From Candidatus Gottesmanbacteria bacterium (GTDB lineage Bacteria; Patescibacteriota; Microgenomatia; 2-02-FULL-39-11), in assembly GCA_016195685.1 (NCBI GenBank), contig JACPZE010000029.1:1-54877 (forward strand): DNA of 54,877 nucleotides, read 5' to 3'. A model generated the notes under the pieces. That model did no database searches. It was not told where the DNA came from and saw only the letters and a program-made list of their open reading frames with translations. Below, in pieces: positions 1 to 7,683 of this stretch. The position numbers were made by a program, and so were the translations under genes. Every line of letters starts with the position of its first letter. The first letter of the stretch is position 1.

Positions 1-60
1 GAAGAACGGATTGCCCAAATATCACAAGCTGTTTATCAATATTTTGTAAAAGAAAAATAA
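1..60 (+). CDS. 3' end of a gene, possibly N-acetylmuramoyl-L-alanine amidase (partial)
   Basis: The first 60 bases read as 19 codons and a TAA stop, ending in ERIAQISQAVYQYFVKEK. The gene starts outside the window. The tail resembles the last helix of Amidase_3-type cell-wall amidases, which often end in a similar RIAQAI..GI..Y pattern. Nineteen residues are too few to be sure of the family. It converges on the RNase J gene, whose stop lies one base further on. Confidence 0.4.
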   Translation, partial: EERIAQISQAVYQYFVKEK

Positions 61-61
61 T

Positions 62-1765
62 TTAGACTTTTATAACTACAGAAAGGATAAGAGGTCGACG
101 GTGGGTTTCGCGGTATAGGAATTCTTCCAAGTTTCCTTCAATTTGTTTTCTCACATATTGCCAATCGATAAGTCTCCCTTTTTTCAGGCGCAGAGAATTG
201 ACGATAACTTTTCTTGCATCATCAAGGAGTTTGCCTGATTCTTTCATATAAATAAACCCTCTAGAAATGATATCCGGTTCAGCAGTGACACGGCCGGAAT
301 TTTGTTCAATAGGTACAACTACGATTAATATTCCATCGTTTGCCATAGTTTGCCTGTCACGCAGTACAACGTTGCCGATATCGCCAACTCCAAGTCCATC
401 AACCATAATATTTTTCAAATCTAAACGTTGGGTAATTTTGAAATTATGATTTCCATCAAATTCGATAATTTCTCCATCTTTGGGTAAGATAAGCTGTTTA
501 TCCAAGTACCCCATATTTTTGGCCATATCAGCGTAATGCCTCATTTGCCGGAAAGTTCCACCTATAGGCATGATATATTTGGGACGGGTCAGGCCAATCA
601 TAAGAGCTAAGTCATTGGCAGCACCATGTCCTGAGACATGTAATGCATCAGTGATATCTGAATAAGCGACACGCGCGCCTGAAGCAGTAAGAATATCGAT
701 AAGTTGATGCACGGCATTTTCATATCCTGGAATAGGATCTGCAGAGAAAACGACAACATCTCCAGGGTTAACTGATGCAAATTTATGTTGTCCTTGTGCC
801 ATGCGCATGAGAGCGGAATGTGGTTGTGCCTGACTGCCGGTGACAATGATAGCCAAGTCTGTTGGTTTATATTTCCTTATCTCTTTTTCATTCACTACTA
901 ACATATCCGGAAAATCCAAATATTTTAACCTTCTGGTTACTTCCACATTCTCTACAATAGAACGGCCTAAAAAGGCAATTTTACGATTATTTTTCACGGC
1001 TACATTTATAGCCTGTTGAATTCTAGAAATATTGGATGATTGGGTGGTAAAAATAAATTTGCCGGGACAGTTTCTAATTTCTTTCTCCAGGGTTTCTTCA
1101 ATTGATTTTTCGGATAAAGTGTAGCCGGGTGATTCTACCCGAACGCAATCAGAAAGCAAACATAAAATTCCATCCTGGGCAGTTTTTGCAATTTTTCCTA
1201 CTTCCGTTTGAAGGCCATCTATCGGAGTCCAGTCAAATTTAAAATCACTACCATGATAAAAAATACCTACTGGAGTTCTTATGATTAAATTTGCAGCATC
1301 CGGTATAGAGTGAGTGACATGTACAAACTCTACGGAAAAAGGACCAAAGCGAAGAACATCTTGGAGTCCTACTGTATGGACTTGCGCGTGAAGGCCGAAA
1401 TCCTGTAGTTTCACCTCTGTGAGTGCTGCGGTAAGTCTAGTGCCGTAAACCGGAACTTTTAATTCTGGCAATATATATGGAAGCGCTGCGATATGATCTT
1501 CATGTCCGTGGGTCAATACAATTGCACGAATTTTATCTTTTTTATCCCGCAAATATGAGATATCAGGAATCACTAAATCTACCCCATACATATCTTCATC
1601 TGGAAAGCCGATTCCACAGTCAACGATTAAAATATCAGAAATAGTTTTCGGATCACGCCTATACTCATAGACGTACATGTTTTTCGTTACATTTCCGCTG
1701 CCGCCCAGAGGAATTAGTCTAACAGATCCTAAATTTTGGGAGAGGGGATTATGAAAAATTGACAT
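62..1765 (-). CDS. rnj: Ribonuclease J (metallo-beta-lactamase / beta-CASP RNase)
   Basis: A 567-residue protein of usual RNase J length, a cytoplasmic 5'-3' exo/endoribonuclease in RNA maturation and decay. The metallo-beta-lactamase motif HGHEDH is at residues 86-91, with further ligand candidates His152 and Asp174. Beta-CASP segments follow: SSNISRIQQ near 242-250, GSQAQPHSAL near 309-318, and HVSGHG at 375-380. The usual P-x-H-G-E-x-R motif reads PIGGTFR (399-405), so the His and Glu are replaced by Gly401 and Thr403. The start is ATG, six bases after an extended -10 element, with no Shine-Dalgarno site. RNase Y and PNPase are also encoded in this window. Confidence 0.96.
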   Translation of the reverse strand: MSIFHNPLSQNLGSVRLIPLGGSGNVTKNMYVYEYRRDPKTISDILIVDCGIGFPDEDMYGVDLVIPDISYLRDKKDKIRAIVLTHGHEDHIAALPYILPELKVPVYGTRLTAALTEVKLQDFGLHAQVHTVGLQDVLRFGPFSVEFVHVTHSIPDAANLIIRTPVGIFYHGSDFKFDWTPIDGLQTEVGKIAKTAQDGILCLLSDCVRVESPGYTLSEKSIEETLEKEIRNCPGKFIFTTQSSNISRIQQAINVAVKNNRKIAFLGRSIVENVEVTRRLKYLDFPDMLVVNEKEIRKYKPTDLAIIVTGSQAQPHSALMRMAQGQHKFASVNPGDVVVFSADPIPGYENAVHQLIDILTASGARVAYSDITDALHVSGHGAANDLALMIGLTRPKYIMPIGGTFRQMRHYADMAKNMGYLDKQLILPKDGEIIEFDGNHNFKITQRLDLKNIMVDGLGVGDIGNVVLRDRQTMANDGILIVVVPIEQNSGRVTAEPDIISRGFIYMKESGKLLDDARKVIVNSLRLKKGRLIDWQYVRKQIEGNLEEFLYRETHRRPLILSVVIKV

Positions 1766-1771
1766 TGATTT

Positions 1772-1780
1772 ATTGTAGCA
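1772..1780 (-). promoter_or_regulatory. Extended -10 promoter of RNase J (leaderless start)
   Basis: On the minus strand TGC-TACAAT is followed by six bases and then the RNase J ATG, so transcription is expected to begin at the start codon itself. No clear -35 box is visible. The same arrangement precedes the neighbouring ABC transporter gene. Confidence 0.6.
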
Positions 1781-1793
1781 TGAAATTTAGAAT

Positions 1794-3584
1794 TCATCGT
1801 CTTTTGTAACGTTGTGCTTGTGTAGTATAAAGTTTTGCATATTTACCTCTTTCATTCATAAGCGTATTATGAGTTCCTTCCTCTATAATTTTCCCTTTAT
1901 CAATCACGACGATTCTTTGTGCATCTTTAATTGTTGAAAACCTATGGGAAATAAAAATTAATGTATTTTCTTTCATCTCACCTATCAATCGGTCAAATAT
2001 TTCCATCTCACTTCTGGCGTCCACGGCAGACGTTGGCTCATCCAGGATTAAAACCGGTGCCTTTTTCGCGTATGCTCTAGCAATTGCCAGTCTTTGCCAT
2101 TGACCGCCGGATAAATCTATTCCATGGGTAAATTCGCTCCCTAGCTGCTGGTCAAGACGATCGTAGGATTTTTTTATGAATTCCCAGGAGTTTGAAAATT
2201 GAAGAAACTTCACTAGTTCTTCATCAGTCAACTTTTTCCTTGCAGCCATCTCCAGATTTTCGCGTATAGTGAAATAAAATTTTCCATAAGCTTGGAAAAG
2301 TGTTGAATATATATTAAATAACTTTTCTTCTGGAATCTCTTTGATATCCTTTCCGTTTATGGTGATTTTTCCCTCCAGCGGATCATACATACGCAGAAGC
2401 AACTTTACGAGAGTTGTTTTTCCCGCTCCATTTTCTCCAACGAGTGCGACTTTTTGACCAAAAGGAATTTCCAGATTAATATTTTTTAAGACGAAATTTC
2501 CCCCTTGTGTATATTTAAAAGAAACATTTTCTATTTTTATAACAGGATCTTTTAATTTCTCTATTAACTGTTGATCTTTCTCGCCAGTAATAATAGGAAA
2601 TGTTATATGCGGCTGTAAATCAAAAAATTCTATTGCGTCTTTCATAAATAAACTATCCGCATGTAGATGACCGATATTTTGTCCCAGATTAAATAATGTT
2701 CCATTAAAAGATAATGAATTAAAAAATAAAAATAAAAATTGTCCGGCAGAAATAATTCCACGTGTTACTTCGTTGGCAATAAAAAGCGAATAAGCAAATA
2801 TTGAGAGTGTTGGTAAAAATCCAGAAAGAGTGTTGTATGTTATGTGCTTTTTCTCGATTTTCAGCTGATGGTTGGTAAATTGTCGATACGTGCTGATTAT
2901 TTTTTCTTTAAAAAAACTAAAAGCTCTGTAAAGCTTGATTTCCGGCAACGTATCTTTGGAGAAAAGTGTATTTGTTATGTATTCAAATTTACGCTTTATT
3001 TCGTCGTCAGCCCGGTATATCAAAAATACGCCATAAGCTTGGCGGGAGTTTATATAAATATGTATAAAATTGGCAAGAATTACTAAAATACCAAGAATGG
3101 GGGACACGTAAATAAATATAGCTGTACTGATGAGTACTTTTATAAATCCGCTATAGACATCTATAATTGCCTTGAGATAATATTTGAACTGAAACTGAAA
3201 ACGATTAAAGGCTCTAGCGGCAAGACCTACATTTTTCGGATCATCAAAAATAGATAAATCAAGAGTTGATAATTTATCTATAAACTTACCATTTAGGAAA
3301 ATAGCTAAGTGAGAATCCAATAAATTCCAAATATAACCGGATATCCCGTCTAAAACTTTATATAAAAGATAATAAATCAGAAGAACAATTATAATTCCAT
3401 AAAGAGAGAGTCCAAGAATAGTTTTTGTGTGGTTGATCGTATCAATAACTTCTTTATAGCTTAAGAGGTCGATTATAAATGTAAGAGCAAGAATTGTTTG
3501 GATGAAGAAATAAATGAGTAGTAGTTTTTTACTTACTTCCCAACTAGCTTTGAGTGTAAATTTAACCGACTGCCAAATCTCCAT
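1794..3584 (-). CDS. ABC exporter half-transporter (fused membrane and ATPase domains)
   Basis: A 596-residue protein. Residues 1 to about 320 carry hydrophobic segments of an ABC exporter membrane domain, and about 350-596 form the nucleotide-binding domain. Walker A is GENGAGKTT (383-391), the signature is LSGGQWQR, and Walker B is VLILDEPTSAVDA followed by a switch His in ISHRFS. This is the layout of half-transporters that dimerise to export lipids, peptides or drugs; the substrate cannot be read from sequence. It is a single gene whose ATG lies six bases after TGC-TACAAT, again with no Shine-Dalgarno site. Confidence 0.93.
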   Translation of the reverse strand: MEIWQSVKFTLKASWEVSKKLLLIYFFIQTILALTFIIDLLSYKEVIDTINHTKTILGLSLYGIIIVLLIYYLLYKVLDGISGYIWNLLDSHLAIFLNGKFIDKLSTLDLSIFDDPKNVGLAARAFNRFQFQFKYYLKAIIDVYSGFIKVLISTAIFIYVSPILGILVILANFIHIYINSRQAYGVFLIYRADDEIKRKFEYITNTLFSKDTLPEIKLYRAFSFFKEKIISTYRQFTNHQLKIEKKHITYNTLSGFLPTLSIFAYSLFIANEVTRGIISAGQFLFLFFNSLSFNGTLFNLGQNIGHLHADSLFMKDAIEFFDLQPHITFPIITGEKDQQLIEKLKDPVIKIENVSFKYTQGGNFVLKNINLEIPFGQKVALVGENGAGKTTLVKLLLRMYDPLEGKITINGKDIKEIPEEKLFNIYSTLFQAYGKFYFTIRENLEMAARKKLTDEELVKFLQFSNSWEFIKKSYDRLDQQLGSEFTHGIDLSGGQWQRLAIARAYAKKAPVLILDEPTSAVDARSEMEIFDRLIGEMKENTLIFISHRFSTIKDAQRIVVIDKGKIIEEGTHNTLMNERGKYAKLYTTQAQRYKRR

Positions 3585-3590
3585 AAATTC

Positions 3591-3599
3591 ATTGTAGCA
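3591..3599 (-). promoter_or_regulatory. Extended -10 promoter of the ABC exporter gene (leaderless start)
   Basis: Minus-strand TGC-TACAAT, then six bases (GAATTT), then ATG. It is almost identical to the element in front of RNase J and predicts a transcript starting at the ATG. Confidence 0.6.
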
Positions 3600-3633
3600 A
3601 AATATAAAAGAAGAAATTTATACGAGAATTTAT

Positions 3634-4725
3634 TTACCAAGTAGGTAAGAATTGCTTTACGTTTTCCACTGTGATGTGGAAAGATTGACCTTTTCCTTCG
3701 ACTATCATTCTTGCAACTTTTCTGCAAACTCCATTGATAGTTCGCTCCAATGTCCTTATCCCGGAATCAAAACCAAGAGGTCGCACAATCTGTGGCCAGA
3801 CATTATCATCTATTTGTAGTTGGCTATCATTTAATCCTGCATCCTGTTTGATCTTGGGAAAGACATAAGATTTCCCTATAATGATTTTTTCATCATCATT
3901 GTATGATGGCATCTGAATAGGTTCAAGCCTGTCCATGACGGCTGTAGAAATATTTCCGGTATTATTGGCTGTTGCTATAAAAAGAACTTCAGAAAGATTG
4001 AATGGATAATCTATGTAATGATCGACAAAAGCACTATTTTGTTCCGGATCCAATAATTCCACCAATACTCCCATAATATCGGATCGGGCCTCCTCTGTCA
4101 CACGATCCAATTCATCGAGTAGAATCACAGGATTTTTCGTTGCAGCACGTCTGAGCGCTTTCATAACTTGGCCTACTTCTGCATCCGGATGTACCCTGGA
4201 TTGTCCGCGTAAATCCAGCGCTGAACCCATACCGCCAAAAGGTATACGGACAAAGGGTCTGTTCATAGCTTCGGCAATGGATTTGGCAATTGTTGTTTTA
4301 CCTGTACCCACAAGACCTACAAAAAAAAGGATGGGCGCCCGCATAAAATTATGGTCCTCATTCTTTCCTTCTTTTTTTGACTGTTCTATATTTAGTTTCA
4401 TCACAGAAAGATACTCCAAAATTCTATCTTTTATATCTTTAAGTCCATAGTGATATTTTTCCAATATATCTTTGGCATGATTGATATCCAGATTATCGCT
4501 ACTTCTTTTATCCCAGGGAAGATTAGTTATCCAATCGACATAGCTTGCTACTTGATCAAACCCAGTGAAATACCCTCCGTATTTAAAACTTAATGCAGCA
4601 CGGTTAATCATAGAATCTGCTTTTTCTTTAAGGTCAGGAGGAAGTGATACGGCGGAGAGTTGTTGTTTTAACTTCGCCAGTTCAGCTGTTTCATTAGAAT
4701 TATTAGATTGGGCAGACGTATCCAT
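3634..4725 (-). CDS. Lon-type AAA+ ATPase without protease domain
   Basis: A 363-residue protein matching only the ATPase core of Lon. A helical region (about 20-125) includes the Lon-like block YVDWITNLPWD near 62-72. The AAA module has Walker A GLVGTGKTT (137-145), Walker B ILLDELDR (201-208), a sensor-1 Asn in ATANN (251-255), an arginine finger in MDRLE (264-268) and sensor 2 in GIRTLER (322-328). Lon normally has about 800 residues, with an N-terminal substrate domain and a C-terminal Ser-Lys protease. Here the protein stops at the end of the AAA lid, and no protease remnant lies in the 49 bases to the next gene. ATP-driven unfolding or chaperone action is likely; proteolysis would need a separate partner. 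Confidence 0.9.
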   Translation of the reverse strand: MDTSAQSNNSNETAELAKLKQQLSAVSLPPDLKEKADSMINRAALSFKYGGYFTGFDQVASYVDWITNLPWDKRSSDNLDINHAKDILEKYHYGLKDIKDRILEYLSVMKLNIEQSKKEGKNEDHNFMRAPILFFVGLVGTGKTTIAKSIAEAMNRPFVRIPFGGMGSALDLRGQSRVHPDAEVGQVMKALRRAATKNPVILLDELDRVTEEARSDIMGVLVELLDPEQNSAFVDHYIDYPFNLSEVLFIATANNTGNISTAVMDRLEPIQMPSYNDDEKIIIGKSYVFPKIKQDAGLNDSQLQIDDNVWPQIVRPLGFDSGIRTLERTINGVCRKVARMIVEGKGQSFHITVENVKQFLPTW

Positions 4726-4737
4726 AAAGATGAAATA

Positions 4738-4746
4738 ATTATATCA
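4738..4746 (-). promoter_or_regulatory. Extended -10 promoter of the Lon-like gene
   Basis: Minus-strand TGA-TATAAT ends 12 bases before the ATG, so the predicted 5' leader is only about six bases and lacks a ribosome-binding site. Confidence 0.5.
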
Positions 4747-4775
4747 GTTTTTACCGAAGAAGATGTGGTGTATTT

Positions 4776-5516
4776 TTAAACAATACGAGTTATCAAGTAT
4801 ATGAGAAGTACTCCTAAAAGCGTTAAAATTATGGTTTTCATGGAAGAATGTTTGCTATGAGCTTCTGGTAAGATATCTGACGCCCCGATATATAAAAGAA
4901 ATCCTGCAAAAAAACCTAAATAGATCAAAAGTGCATCATCTGGAATTTTAAAGATAAGAGTAGAGATTGTTCCCAATATAGGTGTTAGTGCATCGAGTAA
5001 AAGGAAGAATAGTGCAGTTTTATCTGTATTTTTATTCAAAATGACAAGTGAAACAGTATTTAACCCATCAGAAAAATCATGGGCTAACACTGCCAGAGCA
5101 ACAAGAATTCCTACATGTGCAGAAACCTGGAAACCAAGACCAATCCCTACTCCATCTAAGAATGAGTGAGCAGAAAGGGCTAAAGCGGAAAGTTGACCAA
5201 CAGAGGGATGTTTGTGCGGAGTGTACTGTTTTTCATGCCCATGGTGGATGAGTAGTAGTTTTTCCATCACGTGAAAAACTAAAAATCCTATGACTAATGC
5301 AATCATGGGTTGAGTAGGATTGGTGTGTGTATTGTTTACGATATTTATTATTTCTGGAAATATATCAAAGGCTACAACTCCAAGTATGACGCCGGATGTG
5401 AAGCCCAAAATGAGGTGAAGCTTGTTTTTGTATTTTAAACTAAACAAGCCTCCACAAAATGTGGATACGAAAGTAAGAAGTGAAAGAATGATTGGTTCGA
5501 TTTGGTTTATTGACAT
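4776..5516 (-). CDS. ZIP-family divalent metal transporter
   Basis: A 246-residue membrane protein with about eight hydrophobic helices and a His-containing loop between the early helices (HHGHEKQYTPHKH, near 90-103). The metal-binding helix motifs typical of ZIP proteins are visible: HSFLDGVGIGLG near 117-128 and HDFSDGLNT near 146-154. It probably imports zinc, iron or manganese. The start lies 22 bases after the stop of the DsbA-like gene on the same strand, so the two are likely co-transcribed, linking metal uptake with extracytoplasmic disulfide chemistry. Confidence 0.93.
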   Translation of the reverse strand: MSINQIEPIILSLLTFVSTFCGGLFSLKYKNKLHLILGFTSGVILGVVAFDIFPEIINIVNNTHTNPTQPMIALVIGFLVFHVMEKLLLIHHGHEKQYTPHKHPSVGQLSALALSAHSFLDGVGIGLGFQVSAHVGILVALAVLAHDFSDGLNTVSLVILNKNTDKTALFFLLLDALTPILGTISTLIFKIPDDALLIYLGFFAGFLLYIGASDILPEAHSKHSSMKTIILTLLGVLLIYLITRIV

Positions 5517-5538
5517 CTATTACAAAGTCCAAAAAATT

Positions 5539-6711
5539 CTAATCAGTGCAATCGCTACCAAGTCCGCCGACACAATTTTCTGTGGGAGGTTTACCTCTTT
5601 CCGGACATTTTAGTGAATACATGCAAGCTGTATCCGTGACTGACGCAAGTTGGTCTTGTATATTTTTATCATTGCCAGGACCGAAACTGATTAGAATCCG
5701 ATCTAAATCTTGTGAAATATAATCACCAAACTGTGTATTTTCTTTTCCATTTACGAACATTTTCAGGGTATCACTGGAATTATTTTTGTAATCTTCACCT
5801 GTATCCATTTTTAATTCACTATTGCTTAGTTGTATTCCTAAAGACGTGAAAAATTCACCTATTGTTATACCTCTTTTATGGAGGTGAATGGTGTTTCCGT
5901 TATTATCATGAAGGTGAATATTCTGATTTAACTCTTTTCCTTCTTTCGACTGGTATTTTGCTTGGCTGAAGTCTATCGATTTTCCATCCACGTAGACTTT
6001 AAAATCTACATGGGCATGATATTTCTCTGTGGGTGATTGAGTGATGGGAGATTTGATTATTGCTGCTTTAATAAGAGTTTTAAAATCTTCCAAACTGCCC
6101 GGGTTTTCCAGTTTTTCTCCGTTTAGAAAAAAAGTAGGCGTGGCGTCTACTCCAGCAGTATTTCCGTCGGCGATATCTCTTTCTACTTTTTTCTTGATTT
6201 TATCAGAGTCTAAATCTATTTTGAATTGATTTGTATCCATGCCTAGTGATTGTGCATACTGTATAAAAATGTCTTTGGCGTTTTGGGATAGAGACCACTT
6301 TGTCTGGCTTTCATAAATCGCATCATGCATCTGCCAGTATTTTCCCTGATTGCCAGCTGCCTCAGCGGCGTATGCGGATATTTTGGCATTTTGGTGTTGA
6401 TTAAGGGGAAAATTACGGAAAATGAAAGATAAGTTGTCTTTAAATTCGACGATTAATTGTTTCACTATAGGGTGATAGGTACCGCATGCTGGACACTGAA
6501 AATCTCCAAATTCTACTAAGGTAGCAGCAACTGTAGCTGTAACTGTTTTGTAACTATCATTCCGTATCAATATATCGTTATTTACTTTAACACCGGGAGT
6601 AGTGGAAGTAGTTTTATTGTCTTTGCCGAAAAACAAAACAGCGCCGATTATAATAGCGATTGTAGCTAAAATAATGCCGATAAAAAATTTAGTTTCACCA
6701 GTCATCCTCAT
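5539..6711 (-). CDS. Membrane-anchored DsbA-like thiol oxidoreductase with a His-rich C-terminal domain
   Basis: From the ATG at 6711 the protein has 390 residues: one membrane helix (about 10-29), then a DsbA/thioredoxin-like domain with CPAC active site (73-76) and the cis-Pro region DATPTFFLNG. From about residue 220 a second domain carries HAHVDF, IHLHD and IHLHKRG motifs and ends in a Cys-rich tail with four Cys residues in the last 30. The catalytic part faces outward and should oxidise or isomerise disulfides; the His-rich part may bind metal, which is inferred. A TTG at 6726 would add five residues, but GGGAG eight bases before 6711 supports the ATG. It shares a promoter region with the divergent PKD gene. 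Confidence 0.9.
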   Translation of the reverse strand: MRMTGETKFFIGIILATIAIIIGAVLFFGKDNKTTSTTPGVKVNNDILIRNDSYKTVTATVAATLVEFGDFQCPACGTYHPIVKQLIVEFKDNLSFIFRNFPLNQHQNAKISAYAAEAAGNQGKYWQMHDAIYESQTKWSLSQNAKDIFIQYAQSLGMDTNQFKIDLDSDKIKKKVERDIADGNTAGVDATPTFFLNGEKLENPGSLEDFKTLIKAAIIKSPITQSPTEKYHAHVDFKVYVDGKSIDFSQAKYQSKEGKELNQNIHLHDNNGNTIHLHKRGITIGEFFTSLGIQLSNSELKMDTGEDYKNNSSDTLKMFVNGKENTQFGDYISQDLDRILISFGPGNDKNIQDQLASVTDTACMYSLKCPERGKPPTENCVGGLGSDCTD

Positions 6712-6733
6712 AAGATTTTCTCCCAAAGAAGGC

Positions 6734-6743
6734 TATTATACCA
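6734..6743. promoter_or_regulatory. Overlapping divergent -10 elements (DsbA-like gene and PKD gene)
   Basis: The minus strand reads TGG-TATAAT (6735-6743), an extended -10 for the DsbA-like gene. The plus strand reads TATTAT (6734-6739), seven bases before the PKD gene's ATG. The two hexamers overlap by five bases, so polymerase can probably use only one direction at a time. Confidence 0.5.
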
Positions 6744-6746
6744 GTG

Positions 6747-7649
6747 ATGAGTAAAAAATTAAAGTTAATGCGATATAATAATGCATATATGAAGTATATC
6801 CCGACAAGATTATTGTATTCATTACTATTAATCTCACTTCTTCTATTTTTCCTATTGCCGAAAACTTATGCACATATGAGTGGTCAACCTTATATCAAAG
6901 TGAATGGAGAATATGCAAATGCTAATCCTCTTGTAGAAATAAGTTCTTCTTTAAATCCCACTACTGTGTTTCAAACAGGCCAGGATGAAGCTTCTTCTTC
7001 TGGATATTTGGTAAATGACAAAATCGTTTTTGAGATCGACGAGCAATTTGCTCCTTTTGCTTACACCGGTGGAGCCAATGGTTTTGGTAGCAATCAAGGC
7101 CCGATTAATAGTATAGTTTATCGATGGAATTTTGGAGATGGAAGTACGCCTAAAGAAGGTAAAAAAGTTACTTATGAGTATACTCATACCGGAACATTTT
7201 TTATCGACTTATCTATAAAAATACCCGATAAACAAGGCGATTTTACCAGTGTTGATACTATACAAATTCATATAAAACCCACAAAAGGTTATCAATTTCC
7301 CCAGGTAAAAATTAAAACCAACGGTAAAATAGTAGATGATCCGCTTTTTGATTCCGTGGAAATAAATCCTAACAGGACCGTCAATTTTGAGGCAGTAGAT
7401 TCTGTAGGTAATATCAGATCGTACCAATGGGATTTTGGAGATAATAGCGGAGGAAATGGACAGAAAGTACGTCATAAATATAATGCCAAAGATTTTTATG
7501 GTGGGTATTCTGTGCTTAGAATAGCGGATGAGAATAATATTATGGTAGATGTTTTTATCAATTTAAGTATACCGCTGAAGAAGCCAAATTTCTTTATCGG
7601 GATATTCGATGCAATTAAAGATTTCTTTTCTAATCTTTTCCATCGTTAA
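6747..7649 (+). CDS. Secreted or anchored PKD-domain protein
   Basis: About 300 residues. A signal peptide or anchor (LLYSLLLISLLLFFLLP, ending near TYA-HMS) leads into an outward-facing chain with two PKD repeats: WNFGDGS in the first and WDFGDNS in the second. PKD domains are beta-sandwich modules used in adhesion or carbohydrate contacts. The last 20 residues (IGIFDAIKDFFSNLF) form an amphipathic helix. The ATG at 6747 sits seven bases from a -10; the ATG at 6789 follows another TATAAT and gives a more typical signal peptide, so the start is uncertain. The exact role is unknown. Confidence 0.8.
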   Translation: MSKKLKLMRYNNAYMKYIPTRLLYSLLLISLLLFFLLPKTYAHMSGQPYIKVNGEYANANPLVEISSSLNPTTVFQTGQDEASSSGYLVNDKIVFEIDEQFAPFAYTGGANGFGSNQGPINSIVYRWNFGDGSTPKEGKKVTYEYTHTGTFFIDLSIKIPDKQGDFTSVDTIQIHIKPTKGYQFPQVKIKTNGKIVDDPLFDSVEINPNRTVNFEAVDSVGNIRSYQWDFGDNSGGNGQKVRHKYNAKDFYGGYSVLRIADENNIMVDVFINLSIPLKKPNFFIGIFDAIKDFFSNLFHR

Positions 7650-7683
7650 TTAATTTTCACTCCATGAAAAGGGCTTTTTATAA

